Below, in pieces: positions 44,254 to 53,741 of a DNA stretch of 64,000 nt. Source of the stretch: Myxococcales bacterium. Lineage in GTDB: Bacteria; Myxococcota_A; Bradymonadia; UBA7976; UBA1532. Made by a program: the position numbers and the translations under genes. Location of the stretch: the NCBI GenBank assembly GCA_020633555.1, contig JACKDL010000001.1, positions 372,001 through 436,000 of the forward strand. The letters are read 5' to 3'. Position 1 is the stretch's first letter, and every line of letters begins with the position of its first letter. A model generated the notes under the pieces. It had not been told where the DNA came from. It saw only the letters and a program-made list of their open reading frames with translations, and ran no database searches.

Positions 44254-46752
44254 TCAGTCCAGGCCCACCAGCGGCAGCAGCGCCAGGGGCTGGCCGCTGT
44301 GGAACTGCAGGATCGGTGCCTCCACCAGGGCTCGAAGCGCGCTCGGCAGCGCGTGCTGGGCCGCCTGAGCGAGCGGCGTGCCCAGCGCCTCCACGAGGGC
44401 ACGGACCGGGGCCCGCGGCATGCCGCCGAAGCCCCCGGTCATGGGCAGCCGCAGCAGCCGGTAGTCGCCCTCGCCCAGGCCCGCCTCGATCACGGCCAGA
44501 TCGATGGCGGTGAGGAAGCCCGCCCGGCGGTCCACCAGCCCGCACGCCCGCGCCTGCTGACCCGTCCAGACCCGGCCCTGGGCCAGCGGCTCCAGCCGCC
44601 CACGGTCCAGGTGCTCGCGCCCCTCGGCCACGCGATCGAGGAACAGCTCGTACAACTCCTCCATGCTGCGCCGCACCAGCGCCAGGGCGTCCTCGTCCCA
44701 GGGCACGGTGTCGAGCAAGAGGCCGGCGTTGGTGCCCCTGAGGAGCACCGCCTTGTCCACCCCGATGAGGTCGTAGAGCCCGGTCAGGTCGAACTTGCCG
44801 GTGAAGATCCCGATGCTGCCGGTGATGGACTCGGGCGAGGCCAGGATCTGCCGACCCGGGGCCGCGATGTAGTAGCCGCCGGACGCCGCGATGTCGCCCA
44901 TGCTGACGATGAGCGGCTTCTCCTCGGCGAGCTGGCTCAGCTCACGCCACATGGCGTCCGCCGCGGTCACCGAGCCGCCCGGACTGTCGATGCGCAGCAC
45001 CACCGCCTTCACCGAGGCGTCCCGCCGAAGCGCGCGGGCCGCGCGGATGAACGTGTCGGCGCCAGTGCTGGCGGTGCCCGTCAGCGGGTTGCTCACCGAC
45101 TCGCCGTCGGTGATGGTGCCCACCGCGAAGAGCAGGCCGATCTGGGGCAGCCGCCCCCAGCGCGGATCGGCGTCGTTCAGCAGGGTGGGGGCCTCGCGGA
45201 AGACGGCGGGCTGGCCCAGCGCCTCGCGGGCGATGCGCTCGAACTCGTCGTAGTGCAGCACGCCGTCCACCAGGCCCGCCTTCTCGGCTTGGCGGGCGGT
45301 GTAGGGGCCGGCGTCGATCAGGGCCCGCACCTTCTCGGGCTTCAGCCCGCGCCCGGCGGCGATGTGGCCCACCACCGTCTCGAACAGGTCGTCGAGCAGG
45401 GCATCGGTCATCTGCCGGCTGGCGGGGCTGGGATCGGCCCGGGTGAACTGCTCGGGGGCCGTCTTGTAGGCGCCGATGGCCACGAACTGGGCCTTCACGC
45501 CCAGCTTGTCGAGCAGATCCCCCACGAACAGGAGCTCGGTGCCCACCCCGGTGAGCAGCACGGCGCCCGCCGGGGCCGTGAAGACCCGATCGGCGGCCGC
45601 GGCCACCGAGTAGGTCTTCGTGCGGCCCGACGGCACCCAGGCCCAGACCTGCTTGCCCGCCTGGCGCAGGGCCTGGATGGCCTGGCGCAGCTCGCTGGCC
45701 TGGGCCCAGCCCATCTCCTCGGGGCCGAAGGCGACGATCACCGCCCGCACCTCGTCGTGGCGAGCCAGCTTGCGCAGGGTCAGCAGGGTGTCCAGGAACG
45801 GCGTGCTGGGTGCGCCGCGAAAGAAGCCGGCCGGGGCGTATTCGGCGCCGGTGCCCACCGTGACCTCGGCCACGACCGGTCGCGGCAGCAGCGCGGGCAA
45901 GGGCTCGGTGCGCGACCGGAAGCGGGTGGTGGCGGCGACGCCGCTGCGCTGCCCCGCGCGGCTGGCGTCGGCGGCGAAGCCGAACAGGCCCAGGCCGAAC
46001 TGGCCCAGATCCGCCAGGCCCACCATCAGGCGGTGGGCGGTCTCGCCGCCCACGGGCACGGCGTCGTACCGGCCCACCAGGGCCAGGCTCCCGAACAGAC
46101 GCGCTTGCAGGCGTGCGCCCGGCGTCGGGTCCAGCTCGGCGTCGCCTTCGAAGCGGGCGGTGCCCGTCAGGGTGATGCGCTCGGTGCCCGGGCGCAGGGC
46201 CAGGGCGAACTCGTAGCCGCGGTCGACGGGCACGCCTGCCATCAGCGGGGTGGTCAGGTCGGTGACGGTCAGGCCCGCCGCGATCCAGCGCCACGGGCGG
46301 ACTTGCAGGCCTACGTCCCAGGTGTCCAGGCCATCCAGGGCGGGATCACCGTCGGCCACGAAGGTGTGCCAGGTGAAGCCCAGCGACAGCACCTCGCCCA
46401 GCCGCAGGCTGTGGGCCCATGAGATCTTCGCGGGCAGGCTGTCCTGCTGGCCGGGCGGGTTGACGAGCTGCACGCCCAGGCCCGTGTGGTACGGATCCAG
46501 CCCGCCCACGTGGGCGAACAGCGAGAAGCCCTCGCCCGACGTGCCGGAGCCGCTGTTGACGTAGGACAGCCCCAGCTCGAAGCCCGGGCCGAAGCCCAGG
46601 CCGGCGGGGTTCACCTCGATCATCTGCGCGCCCACCCCCGCCGCGCCGTCGGCGTCGGGCTGGAGCACACCGGCGGTGGCGCGGGCGCCCGGCGCCTGGG
46701 CCCAAGCGGGCGTCACGACCAGGCAGAGCGCCACGGTGAGAAGGGAGCGCAA
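44254..46752 (-). CDS. sppA: SppA-type signal peptide peptidase fused to a predicted outer-membrane beta-barrel
   Basis: 832 residues from TTG 46752, four bases after a GGAGG; ATG 46788 gives a longer leader and is less likely. Signal peptide to VTPAWA. Residues about 20-320 alternate amphipathic strands (FELGLSYVNSG, TGLGVQLVNP, LGFTWHTFVADGD, EFALALRPG) and contain an EVNPAGL motif, resembling FadL/PorV-like barrels. Residues about 330-830 are a full two-domain S49 peptidase of the 67-kDa SppA type. The predicted catalytic dyad is Lys430 (GAYKTAPEQF) and Ser624 (DIAASGGYY), 194 residues apart versus 200 in E. coli SppA. Ordinary SppA is an inner-membrane protein that degrades cleaved signal peptides. 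The barrel fusion implies a periplasm-facing outer-membrane protease. Located downstream of mutS2. Confidence 0.85.
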   Translation of the reverse strand: MRSLLTVALCLVVTPAWAQAPGARATAGVLQPDADGAAGVGAQMIEVNPAGLGFGPGFELGLSYVNSGSGTSGEGFSLFAHVGGLDPYHTGLGVQLVNPPGQQDSLPAKISWAHSLRLGEVLSLGFTWHTFVADGDPALDGLDTWDVGLQVRPWRWIAAGLTVTDLTTPLMAGVPVDRGYEFALALRPGTERITLTGTARFEGDAELDPTPGARLQARLFGSLALVGRYDAVPVGGETAHRLMVGLADLGQFGLGLFGFAADASRAGQRSGVAATTRFRSRTEPLPALLPRPVVAEVTVGTGAEYAPAGFFRGAPSTPFLDTLLTLRKLARHDEVRAVIVAFGPEEMGWAQASELRQAIQALRQAGKQVWAWVPSGRTKTYSVAAAADRVFTAPAGAVLLTGVGTELLFVGDLLDKLGVKAQFVAIGAYKTAPEQFTRADPSPASRQMTDALLDDLFETVVGHIAAGRGLKPEKVRALIDAGPYTARQAEKAGLVDGVLHYDEFERIAREALGQPAVFREAPTLLNDADPRWGRLPQIGLLFAVGTITDGESVSNPLTGTASTGADTFIRAARALRRDASVKAVVLRIDSPGGSVTAADAMWRELSQLAEEKPLIVSMGDIAASGGYYIAAPGRQILASPESITGSIGIFTGKFDLTGLYDLIGVDKAVLLRGTNAGLLLDTVPWDEDALALVRRSMEELYELFLDRVAEGREHLDRGRLEPLAQGRVWTGQQARACGLVDRRAGFLTAIDLAVIEAGLGEGDYRLLRLPMTGGFGGMPRAPVRALVEALGTPLAQAAQHALPSALRALVEAPILQFHSGQPLALLPLVGLD

Positions 46753-46805
46753 GGGACCTCCAGGCCAGGGAACGGGACACCGGAGCATACGGGGCGGCGG
46801 GCCCG

Positions 46806-49241
46806 TCAGGCGAGCCTCACCGCCGTCACCCCGTCGCCGCCCTCGTGGGGCAGGCCCCGGCGGTGTTCGGCGGCGTAGCGGCACCTGCCCAGCCAGCCGC
46901 GCAGCTCCCGCTTCAGGGCTCCGGTGCCGTGGCCGTGGATGATGAAGGCGATGGGCGCGCTGGACTCGTACAGCGTGTCCAGGAACCGCTCCACCGCGTC
47001 GATGGCCTCATCCACGCGCTGGCCGCGCACGTCCACCGTGTTGCTCGGGGTCTGCGGGGGCAGCTCGTCCCAGTCGAGGCTGGCGGGCGCCGTGCGCGGG
47101 GCGGGCGCCTCGGCGCTGGGCGTGGGCGTTGGCGGGACCTTGGGGGCCTTGCCGCGGGCCTTGGACCGGCTGCGCAGCTCGCCCACGTCCACCCGCGCCG
47201 TCATGATCCCCGCGCGCACCTCCACCTTGCCCCGCTCGTCGGGCAGGCTCAGCAGCTCGGCCTCGTTGTCCAGCGACAGCACGAACACCCGCTGGCCCAC
47301 CCGCAGCCCGGTCGGATCCATGGGCGGCCCCGAGGTGGCCTCGGCCTCGGACCGCTGGGCGGTCACCACCTGCTCGATCACCTGCTGCGCCTTGGACTTC
47401 TGCTCGTCCATCCAGGCGGTGTCCTTGCGCTTCGCGGCCTTGCGCAGGTCGCGGGTGAGCCGCTCCATTTCGGTGCGGGCCGCGCGGGCGTGCCGCAGCG
47501 CCTCAGAGCGCTCGCGCTCCACGCCGTCCTTGATCTTGGCCTTCAGGCGCTCGCGGGTGGCCTCCACCTCGGTGCGGGCCACCTCCAGCCTGCGGCGCTC
47601 GCGGGTGATGGCCTCGCGCTCGGCGTGGGCCCGGGCCAGCTCCTCTTCCAAACGGCGGATGACCTGCTCCAGGTGCCGCTGCTGGGGGCCGGCGAGGGCC
47701 TCCGCGCGGTCCACCATGCTCGGGTCCAGGCCGAGCCGCCGGGCGGTCTGGAGCGCGCTCGACGCGCCGGGGAGATCGAGGGCCAGGCGGTAGGTGGGCC
47801 GCTCGGCGGTGGCGTCGTAGCCCACCGCGCCGTTGCGGAAGCGGGCGTCGTCGAAGGGCAGGGCCTTCAGCGGTTCGTAGTGGGTGGTCACCACCACGGT
47901 GGCGTCCCGCTGGGCCAGCCCCTCCAGGATCGCCTGGGCCAGCGCCGCCCCCTGAAGGGGGTCGGTGCCCACCACCAGCTCGTCCAGCAAAACCAGGGCT
48001 TTGGGCCGCAGATCTTTGAGGATCGCCTTCAGGTTTGCGATGTGCCCGCTGAAGGTGCTGGTGGACTCATCCAGGCTCTGCTCGTCGCCGATGTCCGAGA
48101 ACACGCCGGGGTACACCGGCACGCGGCTGCCGTCGGCGGCGGGCACGTGCAGGCCAGCCAGGGTGAGCAGTGCGCACAGCCCCACGGTCTTCAGGGCCAC
48201 CGTCTTGCCGCCGGTGTTCGGGCCCGTCACCACCAGCACCTTCTGCTCGGCGCCCAGCAGGATGTCGTTGGGGATGACCTTCACCTCGCCGCCCAGCACC
48301 AGCAGGGGGTGGCGTGCGGCGCGCAGGTGGAAGGGCTCGCCCGCGTCCACCAGCACCGGCGGGCTCGCCTCGAGCTCCAGCGACAGGTGGCCGCCGGCGA
48401 AGGCCAGATCGATGACCGCCAGGGCCTTCTGGCTGGCCCGGATGGCCGGCGCGTGCTCGCCCACCAGGCCCGACAGGCGCTTCAGGACCCGGCGGATCTC
48501 CTTGTCCACGTCCGCCTGGGCCATCAGCAGGCGGTTGTTGGCCTCCACCACCGGCTGGGGCTCGATGTAGACCGTGGCCCCCGACGCCGACCAGCCGTGC
48601 ACGATGCCCGGCACGTGGCGCTTGTGCCCCGACTTGATGGGCAGCACGTACCGGTCTTCGCGGATGGTGTAGTAGTCGTCCTGAAGCAGATCGCTGTAGT
48701 CGTCGGCGCTCAGCAGGGTGTGGATGCTCTGCTTGAGCTGCTCGTGCAAGTGGGTGACCCGGGTGCGCAGGTGCCCCAGTTCGCCGCTGGCGCTGTCCAC
48801 CACCGAGCCGCGCTCGTCGAAGGTCTCCTGGAGCTCGCGGGCCAGATCGGGCAGGTCCACCAGGCCCTCGCCCAGCGCCGCCAGCGACGGCGCCAGATCC
48901 TCCAGCTCCAGCAGGAACCGCCGCGTGCGCCAGGCCGACTCCAGGTGCGCGCCGACGGCGATCAGGTCCTCGGCCTCGAGGAGCCCGCCGCGGCGGGCCA
49001 GCGAGGCGGGCCGGTCCACGTCGGGCGGGTTGCCGAGGGGCGGAAAGCGGCGATCGTCCAGCAGGCGGCGCGCCTCGGTGACGCGGGCCAGCCGCTCTTC
49101 GAGGGCCGGCCGGTCCTCGGCGAAGTCCAGCTCCAGGGCCTGCTCGGCGGCCACGGGGCCGCGGCAGTGCTCGCTCAGGCGGGTCAACACCCGGCCCCAC
49201 TCCAGATGAGCGCGGGTCTTCTTCGGCACGATGGGCATCAT
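46806..49241 (-). CDS. mutS2: MutS2 endonuclease/ATPase
   Basis: 811 residues. The core of the MutS superfamily without the mismatch-recognition domain: a clamp/lever region with long coiled coils, then the ATPase with Walker A GPNTGGKT (340-347), Walker B VLLDELVVGTD and the dimer-interface STFSGH. A basic coiled coil (about 510-620) leads to a C-terminal Smr domain (about 734-811) with VDVRGQRVDEA and IIHGHGTGALKREL. MutS2 acts in suppressing homologous recombination and in collided-ribosome rescue in characterised bacteria. Length and architecture are full. It may be co-transcribed with sppA 53 bases downstream. Confidence 0.96.
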   Translation of the reverse strand: MMPIVPKKTRAHLEWGRVLTRLSEHCRGPVAAEQALELDFAEDRPALEERLARVTEARRLLDDRRFPPLGNPPDVDRPASLARRGGLLEAEDLIAVGAHLESAWRTRRFLLELEDLAPSLAALGEGLVDLPDLARELQETFDERGSVVDSASGELGHLRTRVTHLHEQLKQSIHTLLSADDYSDLLQDDYYTIREDRYVLPIKSGHKRHVPGIVHGWSASGATVYIEPQPVVEANNRLLMAQADVDKEIRRVLKRLSGLVGEHAPAIRASQKALAVIDLAFAGGHLSLELEASPPVLVDAGEPFHLRAARHPLLVLGGEVKVIPNDILLGAEQKVLVVTGPNTGGKTVALKTVGLCALLTLAGLHVPAADGSRVPVYPGVFSDIGDEQSLDESTSTFSGHIANLKAILKDLRPKALVLLDELVVGTDPLQGAALAQAILEGLAQRDATVVVTTHYEPLKALPFDDARFRNGAVGYDATAERPTYRLALDLPGASSALQTARRLGLDPSMVDRAEALAGPQQRHLEQVIRRLEEELARAHAEREAITRERRRLEVARTEVEATRERLKAKIKDGVERERSEALRHARAARTEMERLTRDLRKAAKRKDTAWMDEQKSKAQQVIEQVVTAQRSEAEATSGPPMDPTGLRVGQRVFVLSLDNEAELLSLPDERGKVEVRAGIMTARVDVGELRSRSKARGKAPKVPPTPTPSAEAPAPRTAPASLDWDELPPQTPSNTVDVRGQRVDEAIDAVERFLDTLYESSAPIAFIIHGHGTGALKRELRGWLGRCRYAAEHRRGLPHEGGDGVTAVRLA

Positions 49242-49425
49242 GGCTCGCCCCTTACGCGATGCCTGCCGTCCCTTGCAAGCGCACCGCAGCGGCGGGGCCG
49301 CGCATCCTCACCCAGGCGCGGGCTCTGGCGGGACCGCTGGCGTGCGCCGAAGGATCGGTGCGAGTCTTGCTAGGAATCGGGTGGGTGAGGCGCCCCGTGC
49401 GCCGACTGACGGTTGGGAGAGTCAC
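49242..49425. other. Divergent intergenic region
   Basis: This 184-base region lies between mutS2 (minus) and the IPT lipoprotein gene (plus). Only weak promoter-like boxes are visible (TTGCAA with TAAGGG on the minus strand, 18 bases apart). I see no repeat or structured RNA. Confidence 0.35.
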
Positions 49426-52254
49426 ATGCACTGGCGAACCGCGCTCGGGCTCGGAGTGTTCCTCGGGCTGGCCTTCGGCTGCGACGGCGTCGCGCCGGTC
49501 ATCCCGGCGAGCGACGGGGGCGTGCTCGACTCCGCCATCCCGCCCGGCGACTTCGGCGCAGGGCCCCCACGCGCCGATCAGGGCGCCGACATGGAGGTGG
49601 CCGATCCGCGGTTCAACTCCGTGTTCCCCAGCCGCGGCGAGCTGGCCGGGGGCACCCGCCTGCGCATCGTGGGGCGCGAGTTCGTCGAGGGCATGCGGGT
49701 GCGGCTCGGGGCGCAGGACTGCCTGGAGTTGACCGTCGAGAACGAGAACCACATGCGTTGCCTCTCGCCGGCGGCCCGGGAGCCCGGAGCGGTGGCCGTG
49801 GAGGTGCGCTGGCCCGGCGCGGGCCGGCCGGCGGTCATCGAGGACGCGTTCACCTACTTCGAGCCCGTGGCCCTGGACGCCGTGAACCCGGGCACCGGGC
49901 CCACCACCGGCGGGCTGCAGGTGGAGCTGCTGGGCGCGGGCCTGGTGAACCCCACCACCGTGCGCTTCGGCGGGGCGCGGGCCGAGCGCGTGGAGCACGT
50001 GGACGACGGCCGGCTGGTGGCCGTCGCCCCCGAGCACCCCGCCGGCGTCGTCGAGGTCACGGTCACCAACGCCAACGGCAGCGCCACCTTGGGCGACGCC
50101 TTCACGTACACCGAGCCCCTGGTGGTGGACGCCTTGGAGCCTGCCTACGGCAGTGAGGCCGGGGGTGAGCCCATCCGGATCCGCGGCACGGGCCTGTTGG
50201 CCGCCAGCGTGGTGACCTTCGGCGGCGCCGAGGCCGTGACGCTGAACAGCGAGCTGGAGCGCACGCGCCTGACGGTGAACACGCCGCGCAGCCAGCCCGG
50301 GCTGGTGGACGTGACCGTGCAGAACACGAACGGTCGCACCACCCTGGACGAGGCCTTCCTGTTCCTGCCGGCCGCGGATGGCCCGTTCGGCCTGGTGGGC
50401 GCGGTGCCGCGGCGGGTGCCGGCCACGGGCGGCGCGGTGTTCGTGGTGGGCGGCAACGGCTTCACGGACGACGCCCGGGTGAGCCTGGACGACGAGCCGG
50501 TGGCCTGCCAGCGGCTGAGCGCGCAGGCCCTGCGCTGCACCGCGCCCCCCATGCCCGTGGGGGCGGCCGACGTGGTGGTGGATCAGGGGGGGGCCCAGGC
50601 GGTGCTGCCCGGCGGGCTGTTCTTCTTCGAGGAGATCGAGGTCTACGACGTGCAGCCGCCCCGGGGCGCCGTCGCGGGGGGGGCGGTGGTGGAGATCGTC
50701 GGCCGCGGCCTGCGGGCCGACATGCGGCTGCGCTTCCAAGACAGCCCGCTGGAGGTGCTGAGCGTGGACGAGGCGGGCGAGCGCGCCTTCGCCCGCACCC
50801 CGCCCGGCCTGCCGGGCTGGGTCACGCTGGTGGCCGAGACCGACGACGACCGCAGCTTCCTGCCCGAGGCCTTCCGCTACTTCGAGCCGCGCACCCGCTT
50901 CGGCGGGGTGTGGGGCGAGGGCATCGAGCGCGCGGTGAACGTCACCGTGCTGGACTACATGACCGGCGAGCCGGTGGCGGGCGCCTTCGTGCAGGTGGAC
51001 GCGCTGGAGGGCGACGGCCGCTGGGTGGGCGAGGCCAACGCCGAGGGGCAGGTGACCGTGTCGGCCGTCGACCTGGCCCTGCCGGTGGCGGTCACCGCCG
51101 CCGCCGAGGGCTACGAGGTCTACACCTTCGATCGGGTGACCCACGAGAACGTCACCGCCTACCTCTTCCCCCACGAGATCGAGGGCAACCCCGGCGGCCA
51201 GGACCCGATCGTGGCGCCCCGGGTGAGCGGGACGGTGACGGGGCTGGACGCCCTGGAGAAGCCACTGGAGCCCGGCATCAGCCTGGTGGCCTTCGTCGAG
51301 ACCACCCACACCAGCCTGTTCAACCGGTCGAGCCTCCCGCCGCCGGACGTCAACGGCGTGCTGGTGGAGGACGGGGCCTTCGAGATCCGCACCCGGATCG
51401 GCGAGCTGGCGGTGGTGGTCACTGCGGCCTACGTGCCCACCGACACGCTGGTGCAGTGGCAGCGCGGCGCCGGGCTGGCCTATAGCGAGCTGCGGGCGGC
51501 CGCCAGCCCCATTGCCATGGGCATGGGGCGCTTCGTGTCGGCGGGCGCAGGCCAGGTGGTCGAGGGCGTGCAGGTGCACCTGGGGCTGCCCCTGGACCGC
51601 GAGGTGGACGTGGCGCTCGACAACCCCTCGGGCGGGGCCCGGGGGGCGCCGGAGTTCTACGAGGCCCGGCCGGTGCTCGACTTCGGGGCCGAGGGCTACT
51701 ACGCCCTCGACAGCACCGGCGAGAGCGACCTGACCGAGATGCGCCTGCCGTACCTGCCCGACATGCGGTTGGTGGATCCCGACATCACCATGCAGTGGAT
51801 CGGCGTGGCGCGCACCGAGACCTGGTCGCCGTACGCCATGACGTTCCACGAGGAGCGCAGCCTGGAGGACGGCGTGCTGATCACGCCCTTCGTGGGCACG
51901 CCCAGCCCGATCACTCCCGAAGAAGGGGGCTCGCTGGGCCCGTGGCGGGTGGTGGAGTGGGGGGTGCACCCGGGGGTGGCGGGCCCCACCGAGCCCGCCG
52001 ACGCGAACGTGATCAGCCTGGTGAGCGCCGCCGGCCTGCCCCTGTGGACCTACGTGACTCCGGGCGCCGTGACCCGGGTGCAGCTCCCGCCGCTGCCCGA
52101 GATCATCCAGCCGGGCGGCGTGGTGCCTGGCGACATGTACCTGTACATCGAGCCGGTGATCGTGGATGGGCGCTTCGACTACGCCGACTTCACCTACCGC
52201 GACCTGAGCCGCCGGCGGTCCTTCGCCACCTTCTACATGGCCATCACGGACTGA
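49426..52254 (+). CDS. IPT/TIG-domain lipoprotein
   Basis: 942 residues. Signal peptide with Cys19 in LAFGC. A short Asp/Pro/Gly linker (about 20-60) precedes five tandem IPT/TIG Ig-like domains (about 60-550), each with a P-x-x-G-x-x-x-G-G-x-x-h-x-h-x-G motif (for example NPGTGPTTGGLQVELLGAGL, EPAYGSEAGGEPIRIRGTGL, by position). A carboxypeptidase-regulatory-like module about 560-630 (NVTVLDYMTGEPVAGAFVQV) follows. The last about 300 residues form an uncharacterised beta domain. Repeated Ig-like architecture on a lipid anchor suggests surface display and adhesion or polysaccharide contact. It is transcribed alone, divergent from mutS2. Confidence 0.82.
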   Translation: MHWRTALGLGVFLGLAFGCDGVAPVIPASDGGVLDSAIPPGDFGAGPPRADQGADMEVADPRFNSVFPSRGELAGGTRLRIVGREFVEGMRVRLGAQDCLELTVENENHMRCLSPAAREPGAVAVEVRWPGAGRPAVIEDAFTYFEPVALDAVNPGTGPTTGGLQVELLGAGLVNPTTVRFGGARAERVEHVDDGRLVAVAPEHPAGVVEVTVTNANGSATLGDAFTYTEPLVVDALEPAYGSEAGGEPIRIRGTGLLAASVVTFGGAEAVTLNSELERTRLTVNTPRSQPGLVDVTVQNTNGRTTLDEAFLFLPAADGPFGLVGAVPRRVPATGGAVFVVGGNGFTDDARVSLDDEPVACQRLSAQALRCTAPPMPVGAADVVVDQGGAQAVLPGGLFFFEEIEVYDVQPPRGAVAGGAVVEIVGRGLRADMRLRFQDSPLEVLSVDEAGERAFARTPPGLPGWVTLVAETDDDRSFLPEAFRYFEPRTRFGGVWGEGIERAVNVTVLDYMTGEPVAGAFVQVDALEGDGRWVGEANAEGQVTVSAVDLALPVAVTAAAEGYEVYTFDRVTHENVTAYLFPHEIEGNPGGQDPIVAPRVSGTVTGLDALEKPLEPGISLVAFVETTHTSLFNRSSLPPPDVNGVLVEDGAFEIRTRIGELAVVVTAAYVPTDTLVQWQRGAGLAYSELRAAASPIAMGMGRFVSAGAGQVVEGVQVHLGLPLDREVDVALDNPSGGARGAPEFYEARPVLDFGAEGYYALDSTGESDLTEMRLPYLPDMRLVDPDITMQWIGVARTETWSPYAMTFHEERSLEDGVLITPFVGTPSPITPEEGGSLGPWRVVEWGVHPGVAGPTEPADANVISLVSAAGLPLWTYVTPGAVTRVQLPPLPEIIQPGGVVPGDMYLYIEPVIVDGRFDYADFTYRDLSRRRSFATFYMAITD

Positions 52255-52271
52255 GGCTCAGCGGATCCCGC

Positions 52272-53111
52272 TCAGCGCTTGGACTTCCGCAGGGGGCGGA
52301 GCTCCCGGTCGTCCCTCAGGTCGATGCCGCGCAGCGTGTTGGCCTGGTTGATGGCCCGCCGCGCCGCCTCGTGCTCACCCGCTGCCTGAAGAAACGTTGC
52401 ATAACGCATGAGAAGGACAGGGTTGTTCGGGTGTTCCAGGATCAGGCGCTCGTAGATCGCCCGCGCCCCCGCCCCGTCGCCCGTCGCGGTGCGCAGCTCA
52501 GCCAGCTTCAGCGCCTCAAGGGGGTCGCCGGGGGCGGCGGTGACGATCCGCTCGAGCTGCCGGCGCGCGTCGGCGTGGTCCCCGCGGGTCAGGAGCAGCG
52601 GCAGGATCCGCCGCCGGTCGTCCAGGCTGAACGAGAAGCGCGACTCCAGCTCGGGTGCGTGGTGCAGGGCGCGCTCGTGATCTTCGAGCAGCAAAGCCAC
52701 CTCGAAGAGCCGGCGGAGCACCGGCAGCCGCCGATCGCCCAGCGCGTAGAGGCCCTTCAGATCGGCGTACTCGGCCTTCGGCGACATGGGCTTGCGGGCC
52801 CGGCAGTCGAACAGCCCCTGGGCGTCGCCCAGCAGCGGGGCCGTGAGCCCGGCGGCGACGTCCAGGTGGGGGCTGGCATCATCGCACTGCCCCTTGGCCA
52901 GCAGGTCCAGGGCCCAGGCCCGGTGGGCGCTGGCCAGATCCTTGGCCACGTGGCCGGGCGCGAGCCCCTTGGCCTGGGCCCGCTCCAGGTGGGTCACCGC
53001 CAGGGCATATCGACCCTGGCCCAGGGCGTCGCGGCCGCGGCGCAGGTCGGGATCGACACAGGCGCTGAGCCCGAGGGCCAGCGAGAGAAGGACGATGGGG
53101 TGAGGACGCAT
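52272..53111 (-). CDS. TPR-repeat lipoprotein
   Basis: 279 residues from ATG 53111. Signal peptide MRPHPIVLLSLALGLSAC gives lipidated Cys18. The mature protein is all-helical, with TPR-like repeats throughout (GRYALAVTHLERAQAKG, GDGAGARAIYERLILEHPNNP, GEHEAARRAINQANTL). It is convergent with the IPT lipoprotein and divergent from the TlpA-like gene. Periplasmic scaffolding is the likely general role. Confidence 0.8.
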   Translation of the reverse strand: MRPHPIVLLSLALGLSACVDPDLRRGRDALGQGRYALAVTHLERAQAKGLAPGHVAKDLASAHRAWALDLLAKGQCDDASPHLDVAAGLTAPLLGDAQGLFDCRARKPMSPKAEYADLKGLYALGDRRLPVLRRLFEVALLLEDHERALHHAPELESRFSFSLDDRRRILPLLLTRGDHADARRQLERIVTAAPGDPLEALKLAELRTATGDGAGARAIYERLILEHPNNPVLLMRYATFLQAAGEHEAARRAINQANTLRGIDLRDDRELRPLRKSKR

Positions 53112-53192
53112 CCGGCGCAGGCTACCCGGCTCCACCGCCGGCCACCACCCCCAGGCTGGCGGCCGGGGGGGCGCGGCGGCATACTCCCGCGG

Positions 53193-53741
53193 ATGCGCGC
53201 CACCCCCGCCTCCCTCACACTCCTCCTGACGAGCGCCCTGTGGCTGGCTGGCTGCGGTGGCCGGGGCGGCCTCTTGCCGCCCACCGTCGAGGGGCCCGAC
53301 GGCCAGCCCGCCGAGGTGGTGGAGCTGGTGGGGCGCACCCCCGACGGCAAGCTGGTGCGGCTGAGCGATCTGCGGGGCAAGGTGGTGTTGGTGAACTACT
53401 TCGCCACCTGGTGCGAGCCCTGCCTGGAAGAAGCGCCGCGTCTCGAGGGGTTGTTGCGCGGTGATGACCCCTTGCGGGGGTTCGAGGTGTTGGGGGTGAG
53501 CGTGGATCTGAGCGGCGAGGCGTTGGTGCCTCCGTGGGCAGAGCTGCTGCGGATCAGCTACCCCCTCATCCTGGCGGACAAGGGCAGCCTGCAGGGCAAC
53601 ACGCCGTTTGGCCCGCTGCCGGCCATCCCCGCCTCGTTCCTGGTGGATGCCAAGGGACGGTATGTCCAGAGCTTCCTGGGGCAGGTGCCCATCCGGTATC
53701 TGCGGCGCAGGGTCGAGGCCCTGATCGGAGACGCGCAATGA
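53193..53741 (+). CDS. TlpA/ResA-like thioredoxin-fold lipoprotein
   Basis: 182 residues. Signal peptide with LWLAGC (Cys21). Thioredoxin fold with redox pair W-C74-E-P-C77 in the TlpA/ResA context NYFATWCEPCLEEAP, a cis-Pro region IPASFLVDAKG and the usual C-terminal helix. It reduces or exchanges disulfides of periplasmic proteins, often in cytochrome c maturation. Its stop overlaps the ExbB start (ATGA), an unusual partner. Confidence 0.9.
   Translation: MRATPASLTLLLTSALWLAGCGGRGGLLPPTVEGPDGQPAEVVELVGRTPDGKLVRLSDLRGKVVLVNYFATWCEPCLEEAPRLEGLLRGDDPLRGFEVLGVSVDLSGEALVPPWAELLRISYPLILADKGSLQGNTPFGPLPAIPASFLVDAKGRYVQSFLGQVPIRYLRRRVEALIGDAQ

Noticed and set aside
46753..46788. ATG at 46788 as the sppA start
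   Set aside because: It gives a 12-residue leader before the signal peptide and lacks a ribosome site. TTG 46752 has GGAGG four bases upstream and a clean signal peptide.
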